Origin: Paramacrobiotus metropolitanus
Lineage: Eukaryota > Tardigrada > Eutardigrada > Parachela > Macrobiotidae
Assembly: GCF_019649055.1 (NCBI RefSeq)
Contig: NW_026570239.1
Span: 372,001-436,000 of the forward strand
Length of the DNA: 64,000 nucleotides
Reading direction: 5' to 3'
Part shown: positions 1 to 11,107 of the stretch, piece after piece
How the letters are laid out: every line of letters begins with the position of its first letter
Position numbering within the stretch: position 1 is the stretch's first letter
Notes under the pieces: model-generated
Told to the model about the DNA's origin: nothing
The model's input: the letters and a program-made list of their open reading frames with translations, nothing else
The model's database searches: none
Translations under genes and position numbers: made by a program

Positions 1-2000
1 TGCGGTTGGTATGTGCCGTCAGTTCTCTTATCCTTGTTTCATAACGATAGGCCTCAGCTTGGTGATCGTTTTCCGATTGTTCAAGTTCGGCCCACAGCTT
101 CCGTAATGCCCGATCGAACTGTCACGGTGGTGCAGAATCTGTAGACACCATTAAAAAATATAGTAAAAAAATTTAGTACAATGTAATTAGATGGCGGCCT
201 AAAGGGAATCAACAACCATGCTACTGCTTTACTGTTGTCATATTTTATTCACAGAATAGCGCCGATTATACCTTATTTAATCACCGTTGCAGTTAACAGA
301 GTCGTGTACAGGTGTATACGGATTTACAGAAGCCCTGCATTATGCAGGACTTCTCATGAGACAAATCAGTTGGCACTCCTAAGTTTTAGTTACGGTTATC
401 TGCAGGTCTGTTGACACTAGTCACTGCATGATAACATTCGCAAAGCACTGATTAGAGGGAACTGTCGGAAACCATATTAATTTATGTTTTGTTTGCTGCA
501 GATAAAACTGGGTTCGGCTACAGCTGAACAATAATGATGGGGCACATTCGTCATGTGGGAATCTTTCTCTACCGCATTATTAAGATTACTACAATAAATA
601 ATGCTGTTGTTAAGAGCCAACGCCATTTCGTTATGTCTCACAGTAACGGATCCTTGTGAGTATAAAATCATACGGTCGCACTACTGGCCGCTGATCACTC
701 GATCAGCAATGAGCGGTGGTGTTCAGGGCGGGGAAGAAAGGTCGATTTTCATTTCCGGTCTGCCTCCTTAAGATGGTCGAATTAAATACTATCACCTGAC
801 ATTACGACATGCGGAAGCCGGCAACGATCAAGCTGACATGGGCAAAGAAAGTGATCGGATAGGAAATGCGGTTCATTCCCATATACAGTGCTAGTACTTG
901 CTAACATTTCTACTGTTTAACTAAAACCATTTCTATAAATTTCTACTATAATCTGTTAATTTGTTCTAAAAAAGCATGTGCTAGCTTCAAATTAATTTTT
1001 TCGACAGTTAAACTATCTTTTGTTGTTCGATAAGATAAGCACTGGGTAGAGTGAATGTAGTAGGCATGTACTGTATTTTCCGGGTATCACGAATGTCAAC
1101 TCCACTTTATAACATGCAGTAGCTGAAAACAATCATTTCCTAGTAATATTTAGGATGACACTATGGTCCCCATTAAAACCTAATTTACAGACACTCAATA
1201 ATTATAAATTGGCTTTTTGATACCCACATTTGGCAGTCACTGTTTTGGATGCTGTGTTTTCGCGCAACATACGGCCGCGGCGGTGGTTTTAGCAAAACAA
1301 CCTGGCTGCGGGAAAGAGCGCTGTAGATCGGGATAGATCGAGGTTAAAAGAGAATGCCTTGTCAGATTTCCAGATACTTATTTATAAAGCAGTTTCGCCA
1401 TGGTACGGACTACGGCGCCTGGGGACACGCATGGTTCCATTAATGGGTTCAACCTAACTCGGCCAGTTCAGTTTTACTTTGGTACAATGAAGTGAACAGT
1501 TTGATTATTTCGAGTGCATTCACTCTTAAAACCGATGCCATAGTTACTCTGCAAAAAATCAGGCACGAAATAAATCTGAACTGTAGATAAAAAAAAAACT
1601 CAATAGTGATTTAACTGAAGGTTAAAAGATCGATTCAACCGTATCATACAACAGCACACAGGAGCAGCTGCGTTGTTGTGTGCTACCGCATCTGTACAAC
1701 TGCGGCGTGCGATTCCATAGGTTTTCGTTAACTATCGCAGAACCTTCGAAACACTGAAAATAGGGGAGCGGGTGTATAAATTATCATTTATCGCGTTGTC
1801 ACCCCTATTTTTCGTGGTTGCGGGTGGAGATCGTAGCGTTCGTGTTCTTACGAACGAGAATAAGCGGCTATTAAAACTGACGCATCCTGATAAGATGTTG
1901 CGCAGAATAGAATTAAGTCACTGACTAAGCTTAACTTGATAGGTGCGCCACAAGATATGAGCTACATGGAATTGTTAACATGACTGGTTACCATCTAGAT
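1..2000. other. AT-rich intergenic DNA, no gene seen
   Basis: No open frame here looks like a protein family I recognise, and no RNA gene is evident. Short ORFs such as 477-671 (minus) have no domain signature. The right edge merges into the promoter of the P-loop gene that begins at 2125. Confidence 0.6.
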
Positions 2001-2009
2001 GGTACACGG

Positions 2010-2018
2010 TATATAAAG
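2010..2018 (+). promoter_or_regulatory. TATA box of the P-loop gene
   Basis: TATATAAAG lies 107 bp upstream of the first in-frame ATG of the gene at 2125. The same 9-mer occurs at 15346 in front of the Polinton polymerase gene. A start site about 30 bp downstream would give a short 5' leader. Confidence 0.6.
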
Positions 2019-2124
2019 CCCAACTCTTCGAAAGCCGTGTGTGTTAGTATCAGTGCAATCAAGCATAATATTTTACCACGGTTCACATATCGCATTTTCG
2101 TTCTGTATTGTTAACAACCCTGTA

Positions 2125-3270
2125 ATGGGCGCAGTAGCATCGGTAATCGCGCCCCTAGCAGTCACTGCGCTCGGCGCTTTGGCAGGAATCCTAACGAGAA
2201 ATTCGGGGTCGGTTGCCTCTGCAGCGCCGATTGATGTAGATTCCATAAAAAAGACTGCTATGGACGCCAAAGAGCAAGAGCATCAGAAACAGCGTGAGAA
2301 AGAACGTGAGGAGTACGAAAAGCAATTACGAAGTGCCAGAGCAGATAGTGAAGCCCTATCCAAACTTCGGGCCGAGCATCAGCAAGCGGAAAAAGATCGC
2401 AAAGCGGAACTTGCATACTACAAGGAGCGCATAAACGATTTGACGAGCAACATTAAAAAGACAGAAGCTGAAATGAGATCGATGAAGGAGCAGCTGGAAA
2501 AACCGGTGCGTGACCTCGCAGCGAAAATGGACTTTGTCAACGGGCTCAACTTGAAAATTCGCCAAACCGATTCGCTACTGCTGTTGGGACCAAAAGGCAC
2601 CGGTAAGTCCACATTTCTGTGGCTGCTCAAGAAAGGTGCCAAGCCAACAAAGACATATAGCGACGGAACAGCGCAGCTTCTTCATTATAACGGCTTCACC
2701 GACACCATTGGTCTGCGCGGATGGACACCGGAAGAGGTGCTGAAGTTATTTGTTCTCATGATCTACGATGGGATTCCGAAAGACTTGATCATTTTTGGAA
2801 ACGATCGCGTACAACAGGCCTTTACTGCGCTGGCGTCTTGGGGAGTAATGGTTCCCATGATCGCCATTATGTCCGGTGAGTTTTGGAAAAAAGTCGAGCC
2901 TCCCCAAGGTGGAAAGGTGATAATTACCCTTACCGATACTGGTAGAATTCGGAAAATTACCCCAGAGAGCGATTTGCACGAAGCTTATGACTTGACGGCC
3001 TACAAGGTAATTAGGGATATCAAACTTGGAGAGCCAGTTACCCATCACGATGATATTGACCATTTGGTTAGAAAACGTCACGCCGGAGGTGTTCTGCCCT
3101 TTAAAGTCTTGATGAACGCCTTCAGAAATCAAAATCAGTTCCTGGTTACTCCAGAAAATCGGTCATCTGTTGTCGATGGTTTGTTTCGCCTGATCTACGT
3201 TTACGAGAAGAAGTACGCACGCGACAGACTGAAATTCATGAATGAAGCCACGTTGCAAGACTTCTCTTGA
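2125..3270 (+). CDS. Coiled-coil P-loop GTPase-like protein
   Basis: The reading frame is open from 2041, but the first ATG is at 2125 and gives 381 residues. The N-terminus MGAVAS fits an N-myristoylation signal (Gly2, Ser6) and is followed by a hydrophobic stretch to about residue 25, so membrane attachment is likely. Residues about 45-140 are rich in E, K, Q and R with heptad character (coiled coil). A Walker A motif GPKGTGKST sits at 155-163, and DTIG at 193-196 resembles the G3 box of TRAFAC GTPases. The C-terminal half is unrecognised. There are no introns. A TATA box precedes it and AATAAA follows. Overall architecture resembles immunity-related or AIG1/dynamin-like GTPases, but I cannot assign a family. 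It appears intact and is probably a host gene. Confidence 0.75.
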   Translation: MGAVASVIAPLAVTALGALAGILTRNSGSVASAAPIDVDSIKKTAMDAKEQEHQKQREKEREEYEKQLRSARADSEALSKLRAEHQQAEKDRKAELAYYKERINDLTSNIKKTEAEMRSMKEQLEKPVRDLAAKMDFVNGLNLKIRQTDSLLLLGPKGTGKSTFLWLLKKGAKPTKTYSDGTAQLLHYNGFTDTIGLRGWTPEEVLKLFVLMIYDGIPKDLIIFGNDRVQQAFTALASWGVMVPMIAIMSGEFWKKVEPPQGGKVIITLTDTGRIRKITPESDLHEAYDLTAYKVIRDIKLGEPVTHHDDIDHLVRKRHAGGVLPFKVLMNAFRNQNQFLVTPENRSSVVDGLFRLIYVYEKKYARDRLKFMNEATLQDFS

Positions 3271-3530
3271 GTCAAGAATACATTTAACTTAAATTGCGGT
3301 GCTCTTCACTGTGTTCCTTCCAGGACTATCGATTAGTACTCGTATTATTTGCCGATATTTGCTATGCAACAGCGGTCGTTTGAACTTGTTTGCAATTGTA
3401 AGCAGCAGTAGCAACTTTAATTTTCATAAGCAGTTGCATGCATGACACAGTTCACAGTTCAAGATAACGAATAGCAATAAGTACATCTGTGGTAGTATTT
3501 TTACCGGTTAGTGCAGATGCGTCTTTATGC

Positions 3531-3536
3531 AATAAA
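3531..3536 (+). terminator. AATAAA polyadenylation signal after the P-loop gene
   Basis: AATAAA occurs 260 bp after the TGA stop of the P-loop gene on the same strand, which suits a 3' UTR of that length. Chance occurrence in AT-rich DNA cannot be excluded. Confidence 0.4.
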
Positions 3537-3539
3537 GTA

Positions 3540-4490
3540 TTACGCGGAGGCATGTTTATTATAAACATGGTCGCCGAGTAACCCAAAACCTTAACGCCAT
3601 TGCCACGATTTGACATTAATTATTGCATATAGGTGCCGTACACACCAAGCTTTAACACAGATGACCACAAAGCTGCAACAACCGTTTCGTTTCTACTCGG
3701 TATATTCCGTAAAGAACAAAAACACTATTACCGGCTGGCATGCAGTACTTGGATGCACCTAGTCCATCTGCAATTGACAACCGCACAATCAGGCGTGCCG
3801 CGCGTATACGAGGCGTAGCGTGCCTAGCCATTGTCATTTGAAATGAGGCAGTAGCGCGAGACATAATATGGGACTGTTTTACAAACATACCTATATGCAA
3901 AACACCATTCGGAATCAGATCAAACAACTTCGTTTAATGTCGTTTTCCTTTTAATGTCGTTTACTATAACAACACCCAAATACAGTTATACTTCCATATA
4001 TATGGAAGTAATCTAACCATGCTTTTGCACTGACATTGTGCAAATCTGTTTAGGAGTTCAATGTCGAAGTTATATCTGCAGTTGTGCGATGCTATACAGA
4101 AAATGATACTGAAAAGTGCATCTTTTTGAATTGTGCTTACAGTAAGTATGTCCCAGTAATTTTCTTAACAGTCTGTGAATTCACGACAGTTGTTTTAGCT
4201 GTTTCTTCTGGAATGCTGGTATCAGCTAATCTGATTATAACTGAAATTATCTGAAAACGTGCGCTAAAAAATTTACTTCTTTGGATTTCATAGTTGTCCG
4301 GCATGCATTGTCTAGGATATCTTCAGGATGTAGTACAAATAATTCAGATAATGTTGCAGATTATTGTTTCCGGTGCGACACAACAACTAAAAAGGGCATA
4401 CTTATTTCTCATTGAACACAACCGCAAGGGGAAAACAACCTCCAAAACCCCAGAAAAAGTAAACACGGGGGAGACAAAAAACCGCCCTTA
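3540..4490. other. Intergenic DNA with one short palindrome
   Basis: No gene is supported. A palindrome built on ATACTTCCAT...ATGGAAGT sits at about 3988-4010. Its GTTATACTTCCAT core also occurs in the terminal repeat of the element at 40915-42167. Confidence 0.4.
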
Positions 4491-4494
4491 AGGT

Positions 4495-5442
4495 TTACTG
4501 AAGTGCGTCGTGGATGGCGTGGCAGAACTCCAGCCGGCATTGGCGTTCCCGTTGAATGTACCGCTGGTAGCAATCGCTGCGCCAATGTCCCTGGGCTTTC
4601 AGCGATTGAGTGGAATCCCCACGGATGCTGCATATGTTGCGGCGCCGCTGCGTAACGAATGGGCGGATATGCGGGAGGAAGAAATGCCGGCATCGGAGGC
4701 GGCGGCGGATAATAACGTGTTGTAAAGGCAAGAACACATCGGTATCAAACGGTCGGAATCAATATTCGAAAACAGCGCGTCTTGCGGCTGTCTGTCAGCT
4801 GACTTTAACAGCTTTCCAAGCGCCCTTACAGGGCGCATAGAGTTTTTCTTATCAAATTTAAAGACTGATAAAGTTATTGTTTTCTGTTGAAATCAATATT
4901 CAAAACCCAGTCAGTATTCAAAACCCGAACCGACAGCAGGGCGCTATCCTGCGTAAACTGCACATCGCCTGCGAGAAGGTGACAACCCGCATCGCTTATA
5001 AACAAATTCGAGAATTTGAGCTGCGCAGTAGGGAGAAAAACCCAACTACCGTAGCTGTCCAGAAACCGCGTCGTTATTTTTTCTCCTCCGAACTGAAGTT
5101 ACCGTAGATTTTTTATAAATCCGCCGGCATAAGCGGATCCCGCTTATTCGGTAGCTCAGTTCGAATGCGTTGCAAGTCGGTCAGAGCTTGCTTTACTAAA
5201 AAGTGATTTAAATCCGGAGGAGGAAAATTATTTAGCGTATGGAATGAACCAAAACTAGAAACTATAGCAACTGTAGCAGACGCTAATTTTCTGGATAACT
5301 CAGCAACGTGAAGTGCAACAGTCTCCTCCTTAGCAGGAAGAGCGCGGAACTTATACCGCTCGCAAAGGGCCACGAACGCTCTCCATTGGGAAGAACAGCT
5401 CGGACAGCTTACGGCGCAGTTGAGAGAATGCAACAAGCACAA
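4495..5442 (-). pseudogene. Tyrosine recombinase fragment of the DIRS element
   Basis: The first part (5442-5113) resembles the SAM-like core-binding region of phage-type integrases. The region 5110-4840 retains a FFSLLRSS core but has stop codons. The catalytic C-terminus is split over two frames. Residues HSLRSGAAT (H-x-x-R box) are in the frame 4838-4599, while GHWRSDCYQRYIQR, which carries the tyrosine nucleophile, is in the frame 4737-4495. The shift falls near 4600-4625. In DIRS elements this enzyme inserts the circular cDNA without a target duplication. Confidence 0.75.
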
Positions 5443-5613
5443 GACGGTAAACTGGGGCCTGGAAAACTAATTTTAAAATATTCAAAGAAACGCGAGGCGT
5501 GTTGCGGGGTCTCGGTTAATCTGCTCATTGCATCCGCCAATACGTTCTTAACGCCCAACGATTGCGTAGCGGCCACTCGGAAGCTGTGACCGTTGCTTGC
5601 GGCAAATATGAGC

Positions 5614-6018
5614 TTAAGCCATTTTCAGCGCCTCTATATTTTTTGTTGTACCTTTGTTCAGAAATGTCACGGTTTGCGTATTATCTGAAAAAACGACAAC
5701 TTTGGCGCCGTCAAAATATGAAGCGAAAACCAAGAGCGGAATACAGGCGGCTATCAGCTCTAAAAAGTTGATATATCGTTCGAGCGATGCGTGCACGTAC
5801 GGCGGTAGCAGCCAGTTTTGTTCAAAGCCAATAGGCTTATTCGAACTTGTTGACCGCCAAGTGCCGGCAAGGCAGGTGCTCCCCACTACCGCAGCGAATC
5901 CCGAAAAGGATGCATCGGTGCAGACAGTAATAACTGTCCGAGGGACACCCAGCGGGCGCGGACAGAGACCGCTAAAGCCGGCAGCAAAACTAATCCACGA
6001 AGACTGCTCGCAGCGCAT
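5614..6018 (-). pseudogene. RNase H domain of the DIRS element
   Basis: The 134-codon frame contains TDASFSGFAAV (first catalytic Asp), ELIAACIPLLVF (Glu) and FSDNTQTVTFLNKG (second Asp), the RNase H pattern of DIRS/Ngaro polyproteins. It lies directly downstream (minus strand) of the RT fragment. The RT-RNase H linker is recognisable at about 6150-6070 (LRVLVGHMSFASKAVGA) in another frame, so at least one indel lies between them. Confidence 0.8.
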
Positions 6019-6329
6019 AAACCTTTATTTTATGCCACGGCTTATCAATAATGCACAAGAAATCAACGAAAATTCTGGTGAAGTGCGGGCGCCGACTGCC
6101 TTGGAGGCAAACGACATATGCCCGACAAGCACCCGAAGATCCTTTTTACTTATATACTTTGCGGTTGCATGACTTTTCTCGACTTGCTCCGACTACTTTC
6201 TCCCATTTTGCGCAGTAACCGAGTCTTGTAAATAAATTCAAGAAAAAAAGAAGGGTAGCGTTACACACACAGCTCATAGGTTTTTCCTATAAGAAGAAAA
6301 TCTTCAAGGTAGTAAATTACAAGGAATTC

Positions 6330-6703
6330 GCGATTTCGCATTATTGTCGCCAGTGCTCGCAATATTTTCTGAAATATCGCGGTGCATTGGCCAAGCCAAA
6401 GCCTAGACAACGGTCGACATTAAAATTTTCAGGTTTGCCTTTAAAGGGCCAGCGAAACCCTTGTAACTGCCACTGTGTCGGATGAACCGGTACGGAGCGC
6501 TAAGCTGCTTTGATGTCGACCGCTGCGAAATAGCAGCAATGTGATGCTAATTGCAACGCATCATTAAGAAACTCAAAACAAAAAGGCTCTGCTTGGATGA
6601 ACGAATTCAACGAATTATTATGATTTCGGCTGCAGATAGTTATAGGCCGAACGGATCCTGTTTGTTTTTTAGGGACAGCACCTATCGCATGAATACGAAG
6701 CAT
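6330..6703 (-). pseudogene. Reverse transcriptase fragment of the DIRS element
   Basis: The frame starting at 6703 reads GAVPKKQTGSVRPIT and then FAAVDIKAA, typical of palm motifs A/B in DIRS reverse transcriptases. A TAG stop (near 6500) follows directly where family members have an aromatic residue. The same frame then continues through RSVPVHPTQWQLQGFRWPFK and CLGFGLANAP to about 6330. This is a reverse transcriptase inactivated by point mutation and later decay. Confidence 0.8.
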
Positions 6704-7651
6704 AGATTAAAATATTGTGTGTTATTACACAGTTTGTGTATTATTAAATGTGTTCTGTGTATTAATAACTTCTCGAATGTGCAAGATTAAAAAAGTTGAA
6801 ATCCGTTGAAAAAACGTTAGTGGGGTCTGTCGAATATAAAATTTGAATTAAAATTTGTATTTTTAATAGAATTTCTTAATTTTTTAGGGCAAAATCTGCC
6901 GTCGGCTTCGCGCTTCGCGCGAAATTGGTATTATTAAACGTCATTTAACGGATACAGTGGTAATCGTGCACTAAATATTCCTTAAAAATTCCTCTCTCCG
7001 GTAATAATTCGCGACGGTCCTACTTGAAATTTAGAACATGGGTCAGGTTTTCTGTACCTTAAGCAGAAATCTGATTTAAAACAACCTTCATTATTAACAG
7101 CAATAACCGGTTCATTTTACGAGAATCGGTATTTACCTGCAAATTCATGTATGTGTGTTAGACGCATGTTGAAGATATGTACTCGTTGTTTTATTACCGT
7201 TAGTAAATGAAACTGGGCACAAACTAAAACTCCAGCAAAATAGTTTTTCATACGTCTTTCATGAAAACAGCTCGTCGGCTTCGCGCGAAAATATTCTTTA
7301 TCCACAGCTGCTTAATTAGAAGTTCAACTTAACCCACCCAGCGCCCCGAGGTCCCAGGGGCAGCCCCCCTGGGGGTGTGGGGGGAGTGTGTATTATTAAA
7401 TTTCTACTATTTTAATCTCTGATACGAAGGGGTTTGTCTCTCTGCAGCTTATTGCGACCCACTTCCAACTCCTCACAAAAGAGCTGGTCGAGCGCAAGTT
7501 TTGCTTCCTCACTGAGAGCGCTAGGGTAATTTTTGCAGTCGGCTGGTCCGATTGCATTCACATCAGAAACAACGCAAAATCATTCCCGGATACCACTAAG
7601 AATAAAATCAGCGTCTTTAACGCCTTGTGAGGAGAGATTCAAGGCCCAGAT

Positions 7652-7936
7652 TCAAGCACGGTCGCCACCACCGGAGCCGGCGTTGCCGGTGTCTCGGTGT
7701 TCTCGAAAACTGTGTACGCGCTTACCAAACTCCCCACAAACATGGTTGAATGAGCAGGCAGTGTAGGATCGGGGACAATTGCCTTCTTGGAAGGCATAAC
7801 AGCAGGCAAATTTAAAAAAGTTCGTGTCCGAACCGCTGCGTCCGCGAAAAACTGTTGACTTACGCCTTATTTTGGTGTCGACGGTTGCCGGCATGAAAAT
7901 GCTGGGCGCTGTAAATATTACGTTGTTGAAAATCAT
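7652..7936 (-). pseudogene. gag-like zinc-knuckle ORF of the DIRS element
   Basis: The frame contains CYAFQEGNCPRS...CSFNHVCGEFGK, a C/H spacing like the C-terminal knuckle of DIRS gag-type ORFs (C, C, H and C residues followed by a Gly-rich turn). Its position upstream of the RT on the same strand supports that reading. The following 950 bp (7650-6703) hold no clean frame. It could alternatively be an unrelated CCCH-type fragment. Confidence 0.5.
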
Positions 7937-8307
7937 TTAACGAAAATTCCTCTTCTTTTGCATCATGACGGAAATCAAAATGCTGAAACTACTGAGCGCC
8001 AAATGCGCTGACCACTCACCAATTCATCGCTTATATACGGTCGGCTGCCCGATGGGCATTCTAGTTACATCATCCACGAATCAGGTCATATTGTTACTAG
8101 AGAGAGCTCTAACCGCTAGATACTAGACATCATTTAATACTACAGACATACAAACAATAAGACACACTGCAATACACGTCAGCACGTGTGCACAATAATA
8201 CTAGGATTATTGCCATAATCTATCCCTGTACCGTAATGATTAGTAACTAGTTACTGCTATTAGTTATATACTTTTCATCATTTAAAACGAAACATCTAGC
8301 AGCGAAA
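7937..8307. other. Intergenic DNA between two retroelement relics
   Basis: AT-rich DNA in which I see no gene, RNA or clear repeat. A GC-rich stretch with short C and G runs just upstream (7325-7390) belongs to the DIRS remnant or to a separate repeat. Confidence 0.4.
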
Positions 8308-8535
8308 TTGCTGATAAGATGTCGCGGTGTGAACAATTCAGAATACTACATATACTGTAATGGCACAATTGTTTTGTTGAAAGAGATCGGTAAGAAACTG
8401 TTTATGAGAACAGGCGAGAGTCGTTCCACGTGTTTTTTGTTTCAACGTTTAAGTTTGGAGATTATGCGAGGTAACGCTATGAGCATATTATGCACAGTCC
8501 CTTCTCATGTTAACTGGGACAAGTTCTTCATTTGA
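8308..8535 (+). pseudogene. 5'-truncated C-terminal retroelement domain, copy 1
   Basis: The 75 codons match the last third of the product at 9143-9730: EIGKKLFMRTGESRS, FQRLSLEIMRGNAMSIL. This is the C-terminal tail (lG.r....TGd.Rs..fl.QR.Sl.i.rGNA.silGT) of nuclease-like domains found at the ends of RT-containing predicted proteins in many invertebrates. AATAAA follows 43 bp after the stop, as expected for a reverse-transcribed 3' end. The 5' part is missing or decayed. Confidence 0.6.
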
Positions 8536-9000
8536 TTGTATTATACTGAGTGGTGCTCGTTACTGTACATATTGAGAAATAAAAGATTATAACATATACT
8601 GTATGATAATACGAGTTAAAGTTTTACAAAATCGACCACGTTATTGTTTTTGCTTGCGAAATGCGACACTCTAGCGATCTGCTTGAACGTCTCCAAACTA
8701 GTTCATTTTTATATAAAATTCAAGAAATGATTAACAAATCGAGAAAAAGTGCTAATATATGTCGTAAATTGTAACTTTGTAAAGGTAACATACGATGCAA
8801 GTCGTTGCTGAAAGCTTGTGATAAATCGTTTTTTCAGAATTGTTGCAACGGCAAGCTAATGACGCTCACTTTTGACAAGTTCAGTACAAGAGCAGCTCGA
8901 AAGCCATTTAAGTACAGCGAAGTCGCCGCCCTGGTTACGTGGGTCTTTCGCGGTGTTTGCAAACACACGTCCTTGAAAAACAGACGGATGTACAACATTA

Positions 9001-9110
9001 GCGCTCGGGGATAATGGAAAGGATTTTATTTTCTTTGCTCGCTAGTATCTTACCGAAAACAGCCTGTGATTCCATGGCCTTCATTAATGGAAGACGAAAA
9101 ATCATCTATG
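9001..9110. repeat. Dispersed repeat family R1, copy a
   Basis: The core GCGCTCGGGGATAATGGAAA at 9001-9020 and the following TTCATTAATGGAAGACGAAA recur in degenerate form near 32269, 35690, 42481, 51151, 59240 and (second half only) 59505. No coding capacity is visible. The family could be a SINE or a MITE. Confidence 0.5.
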
Positions 9111-9142
9111 TGTCCATTCAATGTATTACTTAAGTCTTAGCC

Positions 9143-9730
9143 ATGTGGAAACAAACGGTCACCACGTCCTATCGTGTTCCAGCAGCAGAGGCAGATGGTC
9201 AAGGCATGTCGATTGTCGAGCTTAACGCTGTAACAAAGCAGGCTCTGGAACATGCGGGGTATCCATGTCAAAGGGAGCCGTTGGGACTATCAGGCAAAGA
9301 TAACACGCGGCCAGATGGGATGACTCTCCTGCCTGTACGTGACGGTAAAGCGCTCGTATGGGATGCTACATGTTGGGACACGGTAGCTGCATCGCATGTG
9401 CGGGCAAGCGCAAGAGCCTCCGGTAGTGTTGCACATCTGGCCGAAGACAGCAAACACCGTAAAAGTGGCTTTGTGGAGGGAATGGGTTACCTGCTTTACC
9501 CCCTGGCAGTCGAGACATTTGGCGCATTTGGTTCGGCATTCGCGGAGCTTATTCGTTTCGCTGGCAGAAAGATTCGCGACATGACAGAACCCCGCTCTAC
9601 TGCATTTTTAAAGCAGAGATTTAGTCTGGCAGTTGTTAAAGGAAATGCTGCTGCTGTTCTGGGCACTATGAATATGCGACCTAAACGGCCAGACGGCGCT
9701 AACGATTTTGGTTGTTTCTTTAACGTTTAA
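9143..9730 (+). CDS. Retroelement C-terminal nuclease-like domain, copy 2 (open frame)
   Basis: The 195 codons are uninterrupted. They include RPDGMTLLPVRDGKALVWDA, a possible PD-(D/E)XK-like core, then an Ala-rich helix and the conserved tail GNAAAVLGTM. Related domains sit at the C-terminus of invertebrate non-LTR reverse-transcriptase proteins. Here no RT precedes it, so this is probably a 5'-truncated insertion rather than a host gene. AATAAA is at 9795-9800. It differs clearly from copies at 8308, 10166 and 55640, so the insertions are of different ages or subfamilies. Confidence 0.6.
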   Translation: MWKQTVTTSYRVPAAEADGQGMSIVELNAVTKQALEHAGYPCQREPLGLSGKDNTRPDGMTLLPVRDGKALVWDATCWDTVAASHVRASARASGSVAHLAEDSKHRKSGFVEGMGYLLYPLAVETFGAFGSAFAELIRFAGRKIRDMTEPRSTAFLKQRFSLAVVKGNAAAVLGTMNMRPKRPDGANDFGCFFNV

Positions 9731-10165
9731 ATTCAAATCATTTTACGTAGTATTACGCGAATGCATATTTTGTAATGTTGATGGCCTTTTGCCCAATAAA
9801 GAACATACAGTGTTAATCTGAATTCCAAGCAACGGTACCCGTGTCGCATGTCAGGCATAGTTGGACACCATTACATTTTATACTGAAGCAACATGTTTGC
9901 ATTTCTGTTTGCACGAAAACCTACTATATTAGGCCTGAAAGAAATTTGGTTGCATCGTAACCGAGTTAGCGATGAGCCGACATGAGTGACACGTAAGCAA
10001 ATACACAACACCGACATCAATGTCCCAGTCCCTCTTACGATTGTACGTGCTTTAAGAAGAAGAGGTGTATCGATGTCTGTATATCTGTAGTGCGGATATG
10101 TGTAAACTCTTTATTAATAACCAATGGACAAATCAGGTGGAAGAAAACTAAACAAATTACAATTT

Positions 10166-10528
10166 TCACAACAGCAAAACTTCGTTTAAGCTATCCTCTC
10201 CGTCTATAGTGCCAAGGATAGATGCTGCATTTCCGCGCTGAATTTCCAGCGATAGCCGTTGACGCAGAAATTCATGCGATCGACGCTCTCCGGTATGCTG
10301 CTGCAGTCTTTTGCCCAACTTGTTGACAATGGCGATAGCCGACGGGCCCCAAGGACCCATCGTCTCAAAGGCGATCGGAGAAAAAATGTAGCGCCCTTGC
10401 AGATAGGCATACAGTTGGGACTTCCTTTCTTCCGCTTGAGCAGCAGCAGCACCTGCCGTAACCGACGTAAACTGAAGATGGGAAAGGGCCATTGTGTCGA
10501 CGCACGTTACATCCCAGGCCAGGCACAT
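10166..10528 (-). pseudogene. Retroelement C-terminal nuclease-like domain, copy 3
   Basis: On the minus strand 120 codons match the product at 9143: WDVTCVDTMALSHLQF, IAFETMGPWGPSAIAI, GKRLQQHTGERRS, LRQRLSLEIQRGNAASILGT. The RPDG part is lost. A polyadenylation signal (TTTATT on the plus strand, 10110-10115) lies 50 bp beyond the stop. It is inverted relative to copies 1 and 2, so the three are independent insertions. Confidence 0.6.
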
Positions 10529-10941
10529 CCCTCTTTTCCAAGCAAACGTGCGGATATGTACATAATAAAAGACAATATGAACAACGTTGCGTTATTACGT
10601 ACGAGCGCTTACAACATATTCTGAATTAATCGCCGGCATTCTCCGTTATTAAATGTGGATAGACTGCAATTACATAAATATCAATCCACTGATTCAGGAT
10701 TGTCAACATAGTGACGGTATTTCTTATCCTGATTTTAGCGTCCCTGTTGCATTGACTCCATGGAAAGTTTATTCATTACACGTTTCACAAGGACGTGAAG
10801 AAATTCTTAATACGCTAATAATAATTTCCCCGACAAGCAGCAGATAACAATAATGCAGACAAGTGTCGTTGCTTTTCTCTTTCGGAAGGTATTTCCTGTC
10901 AAACAGCGTTCGTGATTAGCGGTGAAAAAATTTCATACATT

Positions 10942-11107
10942 TCGACCGATCCGATGAAATTTCTTGGTGTGCACGTATGACGTATTTAATAAAAATGAGT
11001 CGACCGATCCGATGAAATTTCTTGGTGTGCACGTATGACGTATTTAATAAAAATGAGTCGACCGATCCGATGAAATTTCTTGGTGTGCACGTATTTAATA
11101 AAAATCA
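10942..11107 (+). repeat. 58-bp tandem triplication inside a LINE-like ORF
   Basis: Three direct copies begin at 10942, 11000 and 11058, so the period is 58 bp. The third lacks 7 bp. The unit encodes PMKFLGVHV, which looks like the conserved region before the thumb of the retroelement RT that follows, so the triplication arose within a coding segment. Since 58 is not a multiple of three, each extra copy shifts the frame. Confidence 0.85.

Larger units (their letters stand above)
4495..7936 (-). mobile_element. Decayed DIRS-type (tyrosine recombinase) retrotransposon
   Basis: On the minus strand four fragments occur in the order expected of DIRS elements: gag-like zinc-knuckle protein (7936-7652), reverse transcriptase (6703-6330), RNase H (6018-5614) and tyrosine recombinase (5442-4495). 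Stops and frameshifts separate and interrupt them, so the element is dead. I could not define its terminal or internal complementary repeats. The order and the recombinase separate it from LTR and LINE retroelements. Confidence 0.8.

Noticed and set aside
2041-2124. Upstream extension of the P-loop gene to 2041
   Set aside because: The extension begins with GTG, not a usual eukaryotic start, and would begin only 23 bp after the TATA box. The ATG at 2125 is preferred.
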